DNA from: GCA-002282575 sp964519885
GTDB taxonomy: Bacteria; Pseudomonadota; Gammaproteobacteria; Thiomicrospirales; Thiomicrospiraceae
NCBI GenBank assembly: GCA_964519885.1
Contig: CAZFLX010000004.1
Span: forward strand, 30,581-94,580
Reading direction: 5' to 3'
DNA length: 64,000 bases
The position numbers and the translations under genes are program-made. Positions 8,497 through 15,836 of the stretch are shown one piece after another; the stretch's first letter is position 1, and every line of letters begins with the position of its first letter. The notes under the pieces are model-generated. The model was given only the letters and a program-made list of their open reading frames with translations, made no database searches and had not been told where the DNA came from.

Positions 8497-9072
8497 ATGG
8501 TGCCGCGACTCATTGTTGGCCTGGGAAATCCAGGTAAAGAATATGAGGCTACGCGACACAATGCTGGCTTTTTCTTTGTTGATGCATTGGCGGAAATGTG
8601 GAAAGCACATTTTTCCATGCAGACCAAATTTTTCGGTCAGGTCGCTAAGGCTCAGGTTCATGGACAAGAGGTGTGGTTGCTTAAACCCACTACTTTTATG
8701 AATCGCAGCGGACAGTCGGTGGCGGCACTGGCTCAGTTTTATAAGCTTCCTCCCCAAGCGGTATTGGCGGTTCACGATGAGTTGGATATTCAGCCAGGTG
8801 AAGCGCGTTTGAAAGTGGGTGGAGGTGCTGGAGGACATAATGGCCTTAAGGATATGATTAAGGCATTAGGCACTCCAGAATTTATGCGTTTGCGTTTAGG
8901 GATTGGTCATCCTGGACAAGCATCCCAAGTGGCTAACTATGTGTTGCATCCTTTTGGCAAGTCAGAGCGTGAAGCGCTGGAAGATGCCATAACGCGGAGT
9001 TTGCATGTCATGGATCATGTCATGACCGATAAATTGCCTTTAGCGATGAATCAATTACACACCAAGAAGTGA
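8497..9072 (+). CDS. pth: Peptidyl-tRNA hydrolase
   Basis: This 191-residue enzyme releases tRNA from stalled peptidyl-tRNA. Family motifs are present: IVGLGNPGKEYEATRHNAGF at 5-24 with the catalytic His of RHNAGF, then TTFMNRSGQSV, HDELDIQPG and GGAGGHNGLKD. ATG 8497 follows an AAAAAGGAAA ribosome binding site and matches the family N-terminus. It is upstream of ychF in the conserved rplY-pth-ychF order and ends before a good intrinsic terminator. Confidence 0.95.
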   Translation: MVPRLIVGLGNPGKEYEATRHNAGFFFVDALAEMWKAHFSMQTKFFGQVAKAQVHGQEVWLLKPTTFMNRSGQSVAALAQFYKLPPQAVLAVHDELDIQPGEARLKVGGGAGGHNGLKDMIKALGTPEFMRLRLGIGHPGQASQVANYVLHPFGKSEREALEDAITRSLHVMDHVMTDKLPLAMNQLHTKK

Positions 9073-9092
9073 GGCTGAAGGGTCGAATCTGG

Positions 9093-9115
9093 GAGGTCAA
9101 ACAACCTCTTTTTTT
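9093..9115 (+). terminator. Intrinsic terminator after pth
   Basis: GAGGT (9093-9097) pairs with ACCTC (9104-9108) over a 6-nt loop and is followed by a run of seven T. It lies 20 bp after the pth stop. Confidence 0.65.
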
Positions 9116-9154
9116 CATCCCTAATACCTTACCCTTTACACAAGGAAGAACAAA

Positions 9155-10246
9155 ATGGGTTTCAAATGCGGTATTGTTGGTTTACCTAATGTAGGCAAAT
9201 CAACCTTATTTAATGCGCTAACTAAGGCGGGTATCGCCGCTGAAAACTACCCTTTCTGTACCATTGAACCCAACGTCGGTATCGTGCCTGTGCCCGATCC
9301 ACGTTTGCAAGTCTTAGAAACCATGGTTAAACCAGAGCGCGTGTTGCCGGCGACCATGGAGTTTGTCGATATTGCGGGTATTGTCGCGGGAGCTTCTAAA
9401 GGTGAAGGTCTGGGCAATAAATTCTTGGCGCATATTCGTGAAGCGCAAGCCATTGCGCAGGTGGTACGTTGCTTTGAATCGGATGATATTATTCACGTCG
9501 CGGGTAAAGTCGATCCTTTGTCAGACTTAGAAGTGATTAATACCGAGTTGGTATTAGCAGACATGGAAAGTCTAGAAAAAGCTTTAGTGCGTGTGGAAAA
9601 GCCCGCCAAAGCGGGTGATAAACAGGCTTTGGCGAAAAAGCCTGTCATTCAACGCGCCTTAGCCGGTACTCATGAGGGTAAGCTGGTGCGTGAATTGGGT
9701 TTAACGGAAGATGAGCAGGCTTTGTTGCAAGATTTGCATTTGCTCACGATTAAACCGATGATGCTGATTGCCAACGTTGCTGAAGACGGGTTTGAAAATA
9801 ATTCGTTATTGGATGCGGTACGCGCGCGCGCTATTGAATTAGGGGCGAATGTGGTTCCCGTTTGTGCGGCGATTGAAGCAGAAATTTCACAGCTAGATGA
9901 TGATGAAAAATCGATGTTTTTGTCAGAAATGGGGTTAGAAGAGCCAGGCTTGAATCGCATTATTCGTGCGGGTTATGAGTTGCTCGGTTTCCAGACTTAC
10001 TTTACTGCTGGGGTGAAAGAAGTACGAGCTTGGACCATTCCTGTTGGTGCGACAGCACCACAAGCTGCAGGAGTGATTCATACCGACTTTGAACGGGGCT
10101 TTATTCGTGCCGAAGTCATGTCTTATGATGATTTTGTTACTTATAAAGGTGAGGCCGGTTGTAAAGAAGCGGGTAAACTGCGTTTAGAGGGTAAAGAGTA
10201 TTTGGTTAAAGACGGCGATATTATGCATTTCCGTTTCAATGTTTAG
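9155..10246 (+). CDS. ychF: Redox-regulated ATPase YchF
   Basis: This 363-residue Obg-family P-loop protein is known in E. coli to bind ribosomes and to prefer ATP to GTP. It has GLPNVGKSTLFNALTKAG at 9-26, the switch region YPFCTIEPNVG, DIAG, and the altered G4 region Asn-Val-Ala-Glu in place of NKxD, which explains the ATP preference. A central coiled-coil insertion and a C-terminal TGS domain complete the standard layout. ATG 9155 has AAGGAAG upstream. It ends before a terminator shared with the convergent queE. Confidence 0.95.
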   Translation: MGFKCGIVGLPNVGKSTLFNALTKAGIAAENYPFCTIEPNVGIVPVPDPRLQVLETMVKPERVLPATMEFVDIAGIVAGASKGEGLGNKFLAHIREAQAIAQVVRCFESDDIIHVAGKVDPLSDLEVINTELVLADMESLEKALVRVEKPAKAGDKQALAKKPVIQRALAGTHEGKLVRELGLTEDEQALLQDLHLLTIKPMMLIANVAEDGFENNSLLDAVRARAIELGANVVPVCAAIEAEISQLDDDEKSMFLSEMGLEEPGLNRIIRAGYELLGFQTYFTAGVKEVRAWTIPVGATAPQAAGVIHTDFERGFIRAEVMSYDDFVTYKGEAGCKEAGKLRLEGKEYLVKDGDIMHFRFNV

Positions 10247-10268
10247 GTATTAACAAAGTGCTGATACG

Positions 10269-10295
10269 AAAAAGGAAGCTAAGCTTCCTTTTTTA
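10269..10295. terminator. Bidirectional terminator between ychF and queE
   Basis: GGAAGC (10274-10279) and GCTTCC (10283-10288) form a stem around TAA, with a run of A on the left and six T on the right, so it can serve both convergent genes. Confidence 0.75.
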
Positions 10296-10309
10296 TTGTC
10301 GTTAATCTG

Positions 10310-10945
10310 TTAATCAATGTCTAAGATTTTGTGCGTCTGCAGGCTGAGTTTCCATTGTGGATGCGCCTTGCAGTAATCAATGCAGTCTTGGGTGTAGTTT
10401 TTAGCCAATCCATCAATCGGTTGTAGATAGAAATGGGTGAAATCCAGCACAGCAAAATTGGCTGGATCGACAGGATGCATGGGTTGAGGCCATACCAGTT
10501 TCAGTTCGTCTCCCTGTGTGACCAATAACTGACTGTCGGCTTTAGGGCTGACACATAACCAGTCGGGCTGTGCTTGAAGTGCAACAGTGCCATTGGTCTC
10601 CATAGCGATTTCTACGTCTAGCGCATGTAGCGCGTCTGCTAGTGCTTGATCGAATTGCAGGGCAGGCTCACCACCAGTCAGTACGCAGAAAGGCGCAATA
10701 GCGCTATCAGAGGGCCATAAAGAAACAATGGCTTGTGATAAGGTTTCTGCAGAGTATTTTCCACCCAAGTGACCATCAGTGCCAACGAAGTCGGTATCAC
10801 AAAACTGACAGCTGGCGCTGGCTCTACCCGATTCCAGTCCATTCCATAAATTACAGCCGGTGAATCGACAAAAAACAGCAGGTCGTCCTGCATGTTGACC
10901 TTCACCTTGAAGGGTGTAAAAAATTTCTTTGACAGTATAGGCCAT
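10310..10945 (-). CDS. queE: 7-carboxy-7-deazaguanine synthase QueE
   Basis: This 211-residue radical-SAM enzyme forms the 7-deazaguanine core on the queuosine/preQ0 pathway. The N-terminal substrate region has FYTLQGEGQHAGRPAVFCRF. The cluster-binding cysteines are spaced C-x14-C-x2-C, the variant reported for the Burkholderia-type enzyme, not C-x3-C-x2-C. TGGEPALQ is the SAM glycine motif. The protein lacks any fusion partner, and queC or queD are not adjacent. Confidence 0.92.
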   Translation of the reverse strand: MAYTVKEIFYTLQGEGQHAGRPAVFCRFTGCNLWNGLESGRASASCQFCDTDFVGTDGHLGGKYSAETLSQAIVSLWPSDSAIAPFCVLTGGEPALQFDQALADALHALDVEIAMETNGTVALQAQPDWLCVSPKADSQLLVTQGDELKLVWPQPMHPVDPANFAVLDFTHFYLQPIDGLAKNYTQDCIDYCKAHPQWKLSLQTHKILDID

Positions 10946-11010
10946 GTTGGTGTCACACGCTCAAGGGTAAAAATAGTTTTTACATTTTACTGTGTTTAAG
11001 GCAAGGCACC

Positions 11011-11039
11011 AAATAAAAAACCGATCCATTGGATCGGTT
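11011..11039 (-). terminator. Intrinsic terminator after soxA
   Basis: On the minus strand a 9-bp perfect stem, AACCGATCC with GGATCGGTT around a 3-nt loop, is followed by six T and an AT-rich tail. It lies about 30 bp beyond the soxA stop. A separate 14-bp palindrome (11045-11058) sits between the stop and this hairpin. Confidence 0.75.
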
Positions 11040-11066
11040 CAATAATTATTCGAATAATCGAAATAT

Positions 11067-11951
11067 TTATTTACGGTAGGCCGGACCATTTAAGGTGAGA
11101 CCATTACTCATGTAGCTTTCATAAAGTTCAAGTGCTTTAAATTCTTTGCCATTGGCTGGGAATGGGAAACCACGAACTGACTCAATACAACCTACATAAC
11201 GTTGCTGTAGGGTAACAATATTACCCGCACTAGCACGGTACACAGGGAAGTGTGTTGCGTGACCGATTACAGGTGATAAGATTTCTGAACGAATTTTGCG
11301 ACCAGCACTACTAACGTGACAACCAGCACAAGACTGATTTAATTGACCACGACGTGTATGGAATACCATTTCACCAAGTTTGTAAGCTTCTAAAGCACCG
11401 GGTGATTCAATTTTCACATTAATTTTTTGACCGCGAGATTCATCAGATAAATAAGTCAGCAAATTACTTAACTCTTTATCTTTACCAGCGTAAGCATAAG
11501 GTTTCTCACCATTAGCGGTACGACATTCGTTAATCGCTTGATCTAAATTAATAACTTCGCCACGTGCATCATCGAAGTATGGGTAGCTGGCTTTAACCTT
11601 TTTAATGTCGCCATTAAGTCCTGCACAGGTGTTGTAGGTTTTACCGTTGGCAAAAGGCTTGTTCCAAAGTTTTTTGCCTTCATCAATGTTTTCAACGTAA
11701 GGTGGGAACTCTTCAACACTTTTGAATTGTTGGTAGGCATCATCACTGAAAATGAGTGCGCCATTACCGAAATCGTCTAAGGTGATGGGTTTGCCATCGA
11801 TTTTGTTGCTGCCGTGTAAATCCATCATATACTTAACCATCGCTAGACGATCAGCTTCTGGATTAACGGTTTTAGCATCATTTGCGATTGCAGACGCGCT
11901 GCTAGCTGCAAGTGATAAGAATAGGGTGGTTGTGAGCAGTTTATTATTCAT
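11067..11951 (-). CDS. soxA: Thiosulfate-oxidation c-type cytochrome SoxA (monohaem)
   Basis: SoxA forms the SoxAX complex, which couples thiosulfate oxidatively to the Cys of SoxY in the periplasm. The 294-residue precursor has a Sec signal peptide (about 1-23). One haem site CAGCH is at 208-212, and the Cys-Ile-Glu-Ser at 255-258 fits the cysteine haem ligand that becomes a persulfide. The N-terminal haem of dihaem SoxA is missing: residue 109 keeps a lone Cys in NTCAGLNG, likely disulfide-bonded to Cys143. It closes a soxXYZA operon. soxB and soxCD are not in the window. Confidence 0.93.
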   Translation of the reverse strand: MNNKLLTTTLFLSLAASSASAIANDAKTVNPEADRLAMVKYMMDLHGSNKIDGKPITLDDFGNGALIFSDDAYQQFKSVEEFPPYVENIDEGKKLWNKPFANGKTYNTCAGLNGDIKKVKASYPYFDDARGEVINLDQAINECRTANGEKPYAYAGKDKELSNLLTYLSDESRGQKINVKIESPGALEAYKLGEMVFHTRRGQLNQSCAGCHVSSAGRKIRSEILSPVIGHATHFPVYRASAGNIVTLQQRYVGCIESVRGFPFPANGKEFKALELYESYMSNGLTLNGPAYRK

Positions 11952-11992
11952 TTTGAGATTTCCCCTATGGTGGGTCTAGCTTCTGATAGAAG

Positions 11993-12024
11993 GGGTGAAC
12001 GGGCAAGTTGTAACTCACCCGTTC
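11993..12024 (-). promoter_or_regulatory. Alternative hairpins between soxZ and soxA
   Basis: Two mutually exclusive stems can form in the soxZ-soxA gap: GGGTGA (11993-11998) with TCACCC (12015-12020), or GAACGGG (11997-12003) with CCCGTTC (12018-12024). Neither has a T-run. This may be an mRNA processing or stabilising element setting SoxYZ against SoxA levels. Confidence 0.35.
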
Positions 12025-12036
12025 GTGCTTAAAAAA

Positions 12037-12351
12037 TTAAGCTAGGTCTACGGTTTGAGTACCAGTATCACCTTTGTTAGAAGTACAAGCTACTTCTACT
12101 TTGTCACCAGCTTTGCCAGTGACACGGAAAGCCAAGAATGGGTTTTGAGAAACCGCACCTGACCATTCAGCAACCATTGCTGGCGCGCCGTTTACTTTAG
12201 CAGTGATTTCGTTGATGAAATCAGCTGGGTAAACTTCGCCAGTTGCTTTGTTTTTACGCGTACCTGGTTCCATTGGGTGCTTGAACAGCGCTTTAATTTC
12301 GTAAGCGTCGCCTTTGTTTTCTGCTTTTAAGCGGAAAGAAATGTCAGCCAT
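12037..12351 (-). CDS. soxZ: Sulfur carrier subunit SoxZ
   Basis: This 104-residue protein has no signal peptide and travels to the periplasm bound to Tat-exported SoxY. It has the SoxZ immunoglobulin-like fold pattern: 'Lys-Ala-Leu-Phe-Lys-His-Pro-Met-Glu-Pro-Gly' near the start, 'Pro-Ala-Asp-Phe-Ile' in the middle and 'Ser-Gln-Asn-Pro-Phe' near residue 75. Its length is usual for the family. It sits 59 bp downstream of soxY and 85 bp upstream of soxA in the same direction. Confidence 0.94.
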   Translation of the reverse strand: MADISFRLKAENKGDAYEIKALFKHPMEPGTRKNKATGEVYPADFINEITAKVNGAPAMVAEWSGAVSQNPFLAFRVTGKAGDKVEVACTSNKGDTGTQTVDLA

Positions 12352-12410
12352 GATGTAATTCCTTAAATTTGTTTGTACGAATATCAGTTAAGTCAGCGAG
12401 GGGTGGGGTA

Positions 12411-12878
12411 TTAACCGCCACAACCACCGATAGTTACTTTAACTTCTGACTTAGCTTTGTACAGCTTGCCACCAGCTTTAACAACAGCAACTACGTCTTG
12501 AGTTTCACCCATTTTAACGCGCACTGAAGTGTAGCCTACGCCAGCACCAGAGAATTTAGCAGTGCATGCTAAAGGAACTGGGTTTTTAGAAACGAATACA
12601 GCAATTGACTCAACGCCTTTCATGCCAGAAGCGTCAACTTCAACTGGAACCACAGCACCGTTTTCTGCGATAGAAGGGGCTTTCAATTTAACATCTGCAG
12701 AGTCAGCAGCGCCAGTAGCGCCGAATACAGCGGTCATGCCTTCGTCAACTGTTTTAGTTTTGAATGCGGCTTCGTTCCAAGCAGCTAAAACAGTGTTAGG
12801 CGCTAGAATACCAGCGTTAACAGCAACTGCAGTTGCGCCAGTAGCTAGACCAGCTTTTAGGAAAGTTCTGCGTTTCAT
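12411..12878 (-). CDS. soxY: Sulfur carrier subunit SoxY
   Basis: SoxY holds the sulfur substrate on a C-terminal Cys while SoxAX, SoxB and SoxCD act on it. The 155-residue precursor has a Tat signal with Arg-Arg-Thr-Phe-Leu-Lys at 3-8. The carrier arm ends exactly in GGCGG (151-155), so Cys153 is the substrate-binding residue. An internal Cys in 'Pro-Leu-Ala-Cys-Thr' is also present. The ATG has TAAGGAGAAACC upstream, a strong ribosome binding site. Confidence 0.95.
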   Translation of the reverse strand: MKRRTFLKAGLATGATAVAVNAGILAPNTVLAAWNEAAFKTKTVDEGMTAVFGATGAADSADVKLKAPSIAENGAVVPVEVDASGMKGVESIAVFVSKNPVPLACTAKFSGAGVGYTSVRVKMGETQDVVAVVKAGGKLYKAKSEVKVTIGGCGG

Positions 12879-12915
12879 GCTTAGGTTTCTCCTTAGCGAG
12901 AGTGGTTATAAATAA

Positions 12916-13296
12916 TTAAAGGGTGTACATGTAATCAACAATTTTGTTGATTTCATCATCGGTAAGCACTTTGTTTTTACCGAAAGGCAACATTTGAGAT
13001 TCTGGCATTAATTCAACACCTGGCTTGCCCCAAATTTTGTCAAACAATTTTTGACGGTCTGGATAACGAGCTTGCATGGCCATCAAGGGAGGACCAATTT
13101 CGCCAGGTTCCGCGCCACCAGCAATCATGTGACAAGCAATACAATTGCCTTTAGAGTTGGTGAAAGCTAATTTCTTGCCTTCTTCAACGGTTGACAGCTT
13201 CTTCTCTTCTGCTGCAGTTGCCATGGTTGCGGTTGCCATAATGGTTGATACCAAAAGGGCTTTAGCAACCTTGCCTACCCACTGAGATTTCACCAT
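12916..13296 (-). CDS. soxX: Thiosulfate-oxidation cytochrome SoxX
   Basis: SoxX is the electron-accepting haem subunit of SoxAX. The 126-residue precursor has a signal peptide ending near Ala-Thr-Ala-Ala (about 29), a haem site CIACH at 52-56 and a C-terminal 'Met-Pro-Glu-Ser-Gln-Met-Leu-Pro-Phe' that supplies the Met ligand, followed by the usual final helix 'Asp-Asp-Glu-Ile-Asn-Lys-Ile-Val-Asp-Tyr'. An AGGAGG ribosome binding site precedes the ATG. It is the first gene of soxXYZA. Confidence 0.94.
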   Translation of the reverse strand: MVKSQWVGKVAKALLVSTIMATATMATAAEEKKLSTVEEGKKLAFTNSKGNCIACHMIAGGAEPGEIGPPLMAMQARYPDRQKLFDKIWGKPGVELMPESQMLPFGKNKVLTDDEINKIVDYMYTL

Positions 13297-13389
13297 GTTT
13301 TCCTCCTATTCAGGTTTGTGCGGGCCAGATACCAAAAGTAGGTTTATTGTGAGCGTTAGCATCTGGTGCTTAGCAATAGATTACCAACA

Positions 13390-13415
13390 GTGAAAAAAAA
13401 CGCAAGTTTTTTCAC
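13390..13415. repeat. Inverted repeat between bepA and soxX
   Basis: GTGAAAAAA (13390-13398) and TTTTTTCAC (13407-13415) form a perfect 9-bp stem with an 8-nt loop. It lies about 60 bp after the bepA stop and 94 bp before soxX, so it may be a bepA terminator or a sox operator. Confidence 0.4.
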
Positions 13416-13475
13416 GTGTTTAATGATTGGGATGTTTAATGAGTCCATAAAAAAAAATAATATTTGACATAGGTT

Positions 13476-14864
13476 CTACAGGTTTTCACGTGCTTTTTGC
13501 TGGGTTTCCAGCCATGTTTTAAGTTGAGCGATTTTGGGTTTTAAGGTGTTTAGCTCTTTGTTTAATAGCGCTTTTTCTGCTCTATCAACTTGAATAAGAG
13601 CCAGTTTGAGTGCGCCAATGCTGGCATAAGCCTGAGCCATAGCAAAGGCTTCTTGGGCTGTGTCCGATCTTTGGTTCCAAGCTTGTGCCAGTCGTTTCCA
13701 GATCTCCCAGCCTTCAGTCGTTTTTTCCGCAACAGGTGTTAGCAGTTCGATGGCTGCCGGTGCTTGTTGATGTAAGAGTAGCTGATCGGCATAATGTAAA
13801 AGAACCGCGGTATTGTTAGGGTGAAGTTCTAGCAGGTTTTGCCAGGCTTTGGTACTGAGATTTTTAGCGAGTTGTAGCTGAACGATGTCTGACCATAAAT
13901 GCTTGGGTAGGGGTTCACACAAAGGTATTTGCGCTGAGGTTTCGTTTTTCAATGCTAAGCTCAAATGCTGTTGGTAACAGCTTAGTTCTGCACTGAGTTT
14001 GTCTTTGTCATCACGGTTGGTTTGCATCGCCTGAATACGTAGTTTGGCTAGTGCTAGTGTGGTGTCCTGTTTTCTGGCTTGATAGCTCAGCGTGCGCGCA
14101 CGCGCACGACTGTCATTCAATCGTTTGGTGCTGACTGGGTGGGTTAGCAACATTTCGGGAACCTTGCTATCGTTACGGTATCGGTTGGCAAGGGTATCAA
14201 AGAAGTCGGCCATGGCGTTGGGGTTATAGCCAGCAGCAGCTAACACATCAATACCGGTGCGATCGGCTTCCCACTCATGGTCGCGTGAGAAGGCGAGTTG
14301 TTGCTGAGCGCTGAGCGCCATGCCGCCCATCATAATGCCCATGCCAGCTTGAGGGTTTTGGCTACCAACGATAATCGCACCGAGTATGCTTCCTAAAGTA
14401 GTGAGCATACCTTTTTTGCCTTGATCAAACATGCGAGAAATGTGTTCTTGCTGCACGTGTTGAATTTCGTGCGCAATGACCGCTGCTATTTCATCTTCAT
14501 TTTTGGCGGAAAGTATGAGGCCGGTATGCACAGCAATAATGCCGCCCGGTCCGGCAAAAGCGTTAATGTTGTTGTCGTTAATGACAAAAAATTGGTAATT
14601 TCGATTGGTACGTACGTGTCTTAATAATCGTTGACCAATGGTACGTACATAGTCGTTCAGTTCGGGGTCGGTAACTAAGTCGGCTTGGCTATAAATGACT
14701 TCTAGAAAAGCGAGAGAGAGTATGTCTTCTGCTTGGGTGCTAAAGGTGGCACGGTTAGGGCTGCCTAAGTCGGGTAGGTTGAGTTTCGTTTCTTCTGCCA
14801 GTGCAATGAATGGAATGAGGACGAGCCAGCAGAAGCCGAGTACTCGTCCTAACCAAGAGCGCAA
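13476..14864 (-). CDS. bepA: Periplasmic M48 metalloprotease with TPR region (BepA-like)
   Basis: This M48-family protease is predicted to survey outer-membrane protein assembly in the periplasm. It has the zincin motif HEIQHVQQEH and the downstream Glu of 'His-Glu-Trp-Glu-Ala-Asp', followed by a helical C-terminal half of TPR-type repeats (roughly the last 180 residues). I choose TTG 14864, which gives a compact signal peptide ending in 'Phe-Ile-Ala-Leu-Ala' and begins one base after the dolP stop. A longer frame from 14939 would place extra residues before the signal and overlap dolP by 74 bp. It is the last gene after lpoA, yraN and dolP. Confidence 0.82.
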   Translation of the reverse strand: MRSWLGRVLGFCWLVLIPFIALAEETKLNLPDLGSPNRATFSTQAEDILSLAFLEVIYSQADLVTDPELNDYVRTIGQRLLRHVRTNRNYQFFVINDNNINAFAGPGGIIAVHTGLILSAKNEDEIAAVIAHEIQHVQQEHISRMFDQGKKGMLTTLGSILGAIIVGSQNPQAGMGIMMGGMALSAQQQLAFSRDHEWEADRTGIDVLAAAGYNPNAMADFFDTLANRYRNDSKVPEMLLTHPVSTKRLNDSRARARTLSYQARKQDTTLALAKLRIQAMQTNRDDKDKLSAELSCYQQHLSLALKNETSAQIPLCEPLPKHLWSDIVQLQLAKNLSTKAWQNLLELHPNNTAVLLHYADQLLLHQQAPAAIELLTPVAEKTTEGWEIWKRLAQAWNQRSDTAQEAFAMAQAYASIGALKLALIQVDRAEKALLNKELNTLKPKIAQLKTWLETQQKARENL

Positions 14865-14865
14865 G

Positions 14866-15453
14866 TTATGCGCCCCAGTTTTCCATGATACGTACCACAC
14901 GTTTAACGCCGTCGACATCGCGTGTAACCGCAACCGCAATGCGTTGTTCTTCTGTGGTCATTAATCCCATTAGATAAACGCTGCCATTTTCAACTACGAT
15001 GGTGAGGTGCTTAGATTTGAAATCGCGTGTGGTAGCCAATTTGGTGCGTACTTTGCTGGACAAATAACTGTCTTCAGTGATTTGACTGATGGTCAGTTCA
15101 CTACCGACGGTTAATTCATTAATAACGTTTTTAATGCCTGGAGCCGATTGTGCCACTTGATGAACTAGGGCGCGGGTGTTATCCACCGGTACTTGCCCCA
15201 CTAACAGCACCACACCGTTATACACCGTAAAACGCACACGATTCGGGCTAGCATCGAGTTTTTGCTCTCTTAACAATTCGTTGATGCGTTGGGCGGCAGC
15301 GTCGTCTTGGGTGATTTGTGCTTGTGAACGACGATCTTCGCTAACGGCCATGGCACCCGCACCCACACTAGCACCAATAACTACCGGCGCGGCAACACAG
15401 CCAGAAAGTAAGGTAAGTGCGGTAAGGCTAATTAAAAGTGGTTTTAGTAACAT
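14866..15453 (-). CDS. dolP: Dual-BON-domain outer-membrane lipoprotein DolP (YraP)
   Basis: DolP supports outer-membrane integrity. The 195-residue precursor has a lipoprotein signal with lipobox Leu-Ser-Gly-Cys (Cys19), then two BON domains of about 70 residues each; both carry the central 'Val-x-Leu-x-Gly' glycine (Val-Leu-Leu-Val-Gly and Val-Tyr-Leu-Met-Gly). Its place after lpoA and yraN matches the E. coli order, in which diaA additionally intervenes, and supports the name over generic OsmY-like. It is followed at once by a BepA-like protease gene. Confidence 0.88.
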   Translation of the reverse strand: MLLKPLLISLTALTLLSGCVAAPVVIGASVGAGAMAVSEDRRSQAQITQDDAAAQRINELLREQKLDASPNRVRFTVYNGVVLLVGQVPVDNTRALVHQVAQSAPGIKNVINELTVGSELTISQITEDSYLSSKVRTKLATTRDFKSKHLTIVVENGSVYLMGLMTTEEQRIAVAVTRDVDGVKRVVRIMENWGA

Positions 15454-15464
15454 GAATCAATCTC

Positions 15465-15836
15465 CTAAAAAACAGATGTGGCATCAAAGGCCGAGCGAAT
15501 CCAGTGCGGCGATTGATGGTCAATGTCGAATAATACTACATCAAAGCGTAAGTTGCAGTGTTGATACTGTGGATGGGTAAGTAAAAAATAACGACTTGAG
15601 TGAATAATACGCTGTTGTTTTTTGAATGTGATGCTTTCTGCGGCAGTGGCAAATTGGGTTTTAGAGCGGCTGCGGACTTCGACAAACACCAAGGTTTGGT
15701 CGGCTGTTAAACAGATCAAATCGATTTCACCTCGCTTACAACGGAAGTTACGGCTGACGCAGTTAAGTCCTTGTTGGCTGAGATAGTCTGCGGCAAGAGA
15801 TTCGGTGTTCTTGCCTAGGGTTACTGTGTTGGTCAT
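15465..15836 (-). CDS. yraN: UPF0102 endonuclease-fold protein YraN
   Basis: This 123-residue protein belongs to UPF0102, a small family with a restriction-endonuclease-like fold. It shows the signature 'Arg-Asn-Phe-Arg-Cys-Lys-Arg-Gly-Glu-Ile-Asp-Leu-Ile' and 'Val-Phe-Val-Glu-Val-Arg-Ser-Arg', which provide the Glu-Asp-Glu metal site. Its start overlaps the lpoA stop by 4 bp. The biological role of the family is not well established. Confidence 0.92.
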   Translation of the reverse strand: MTNTVTLGKNTESLAADYLSQQGLNCVSRNFRCKRGEIDLICLTADQTLVFVEVRSRSKTQFATAAESITFKKQQRIIHSSRYFLLTHPQYQHCNLRFDVVLFDIDHQSPHWIRSAFDATSVF

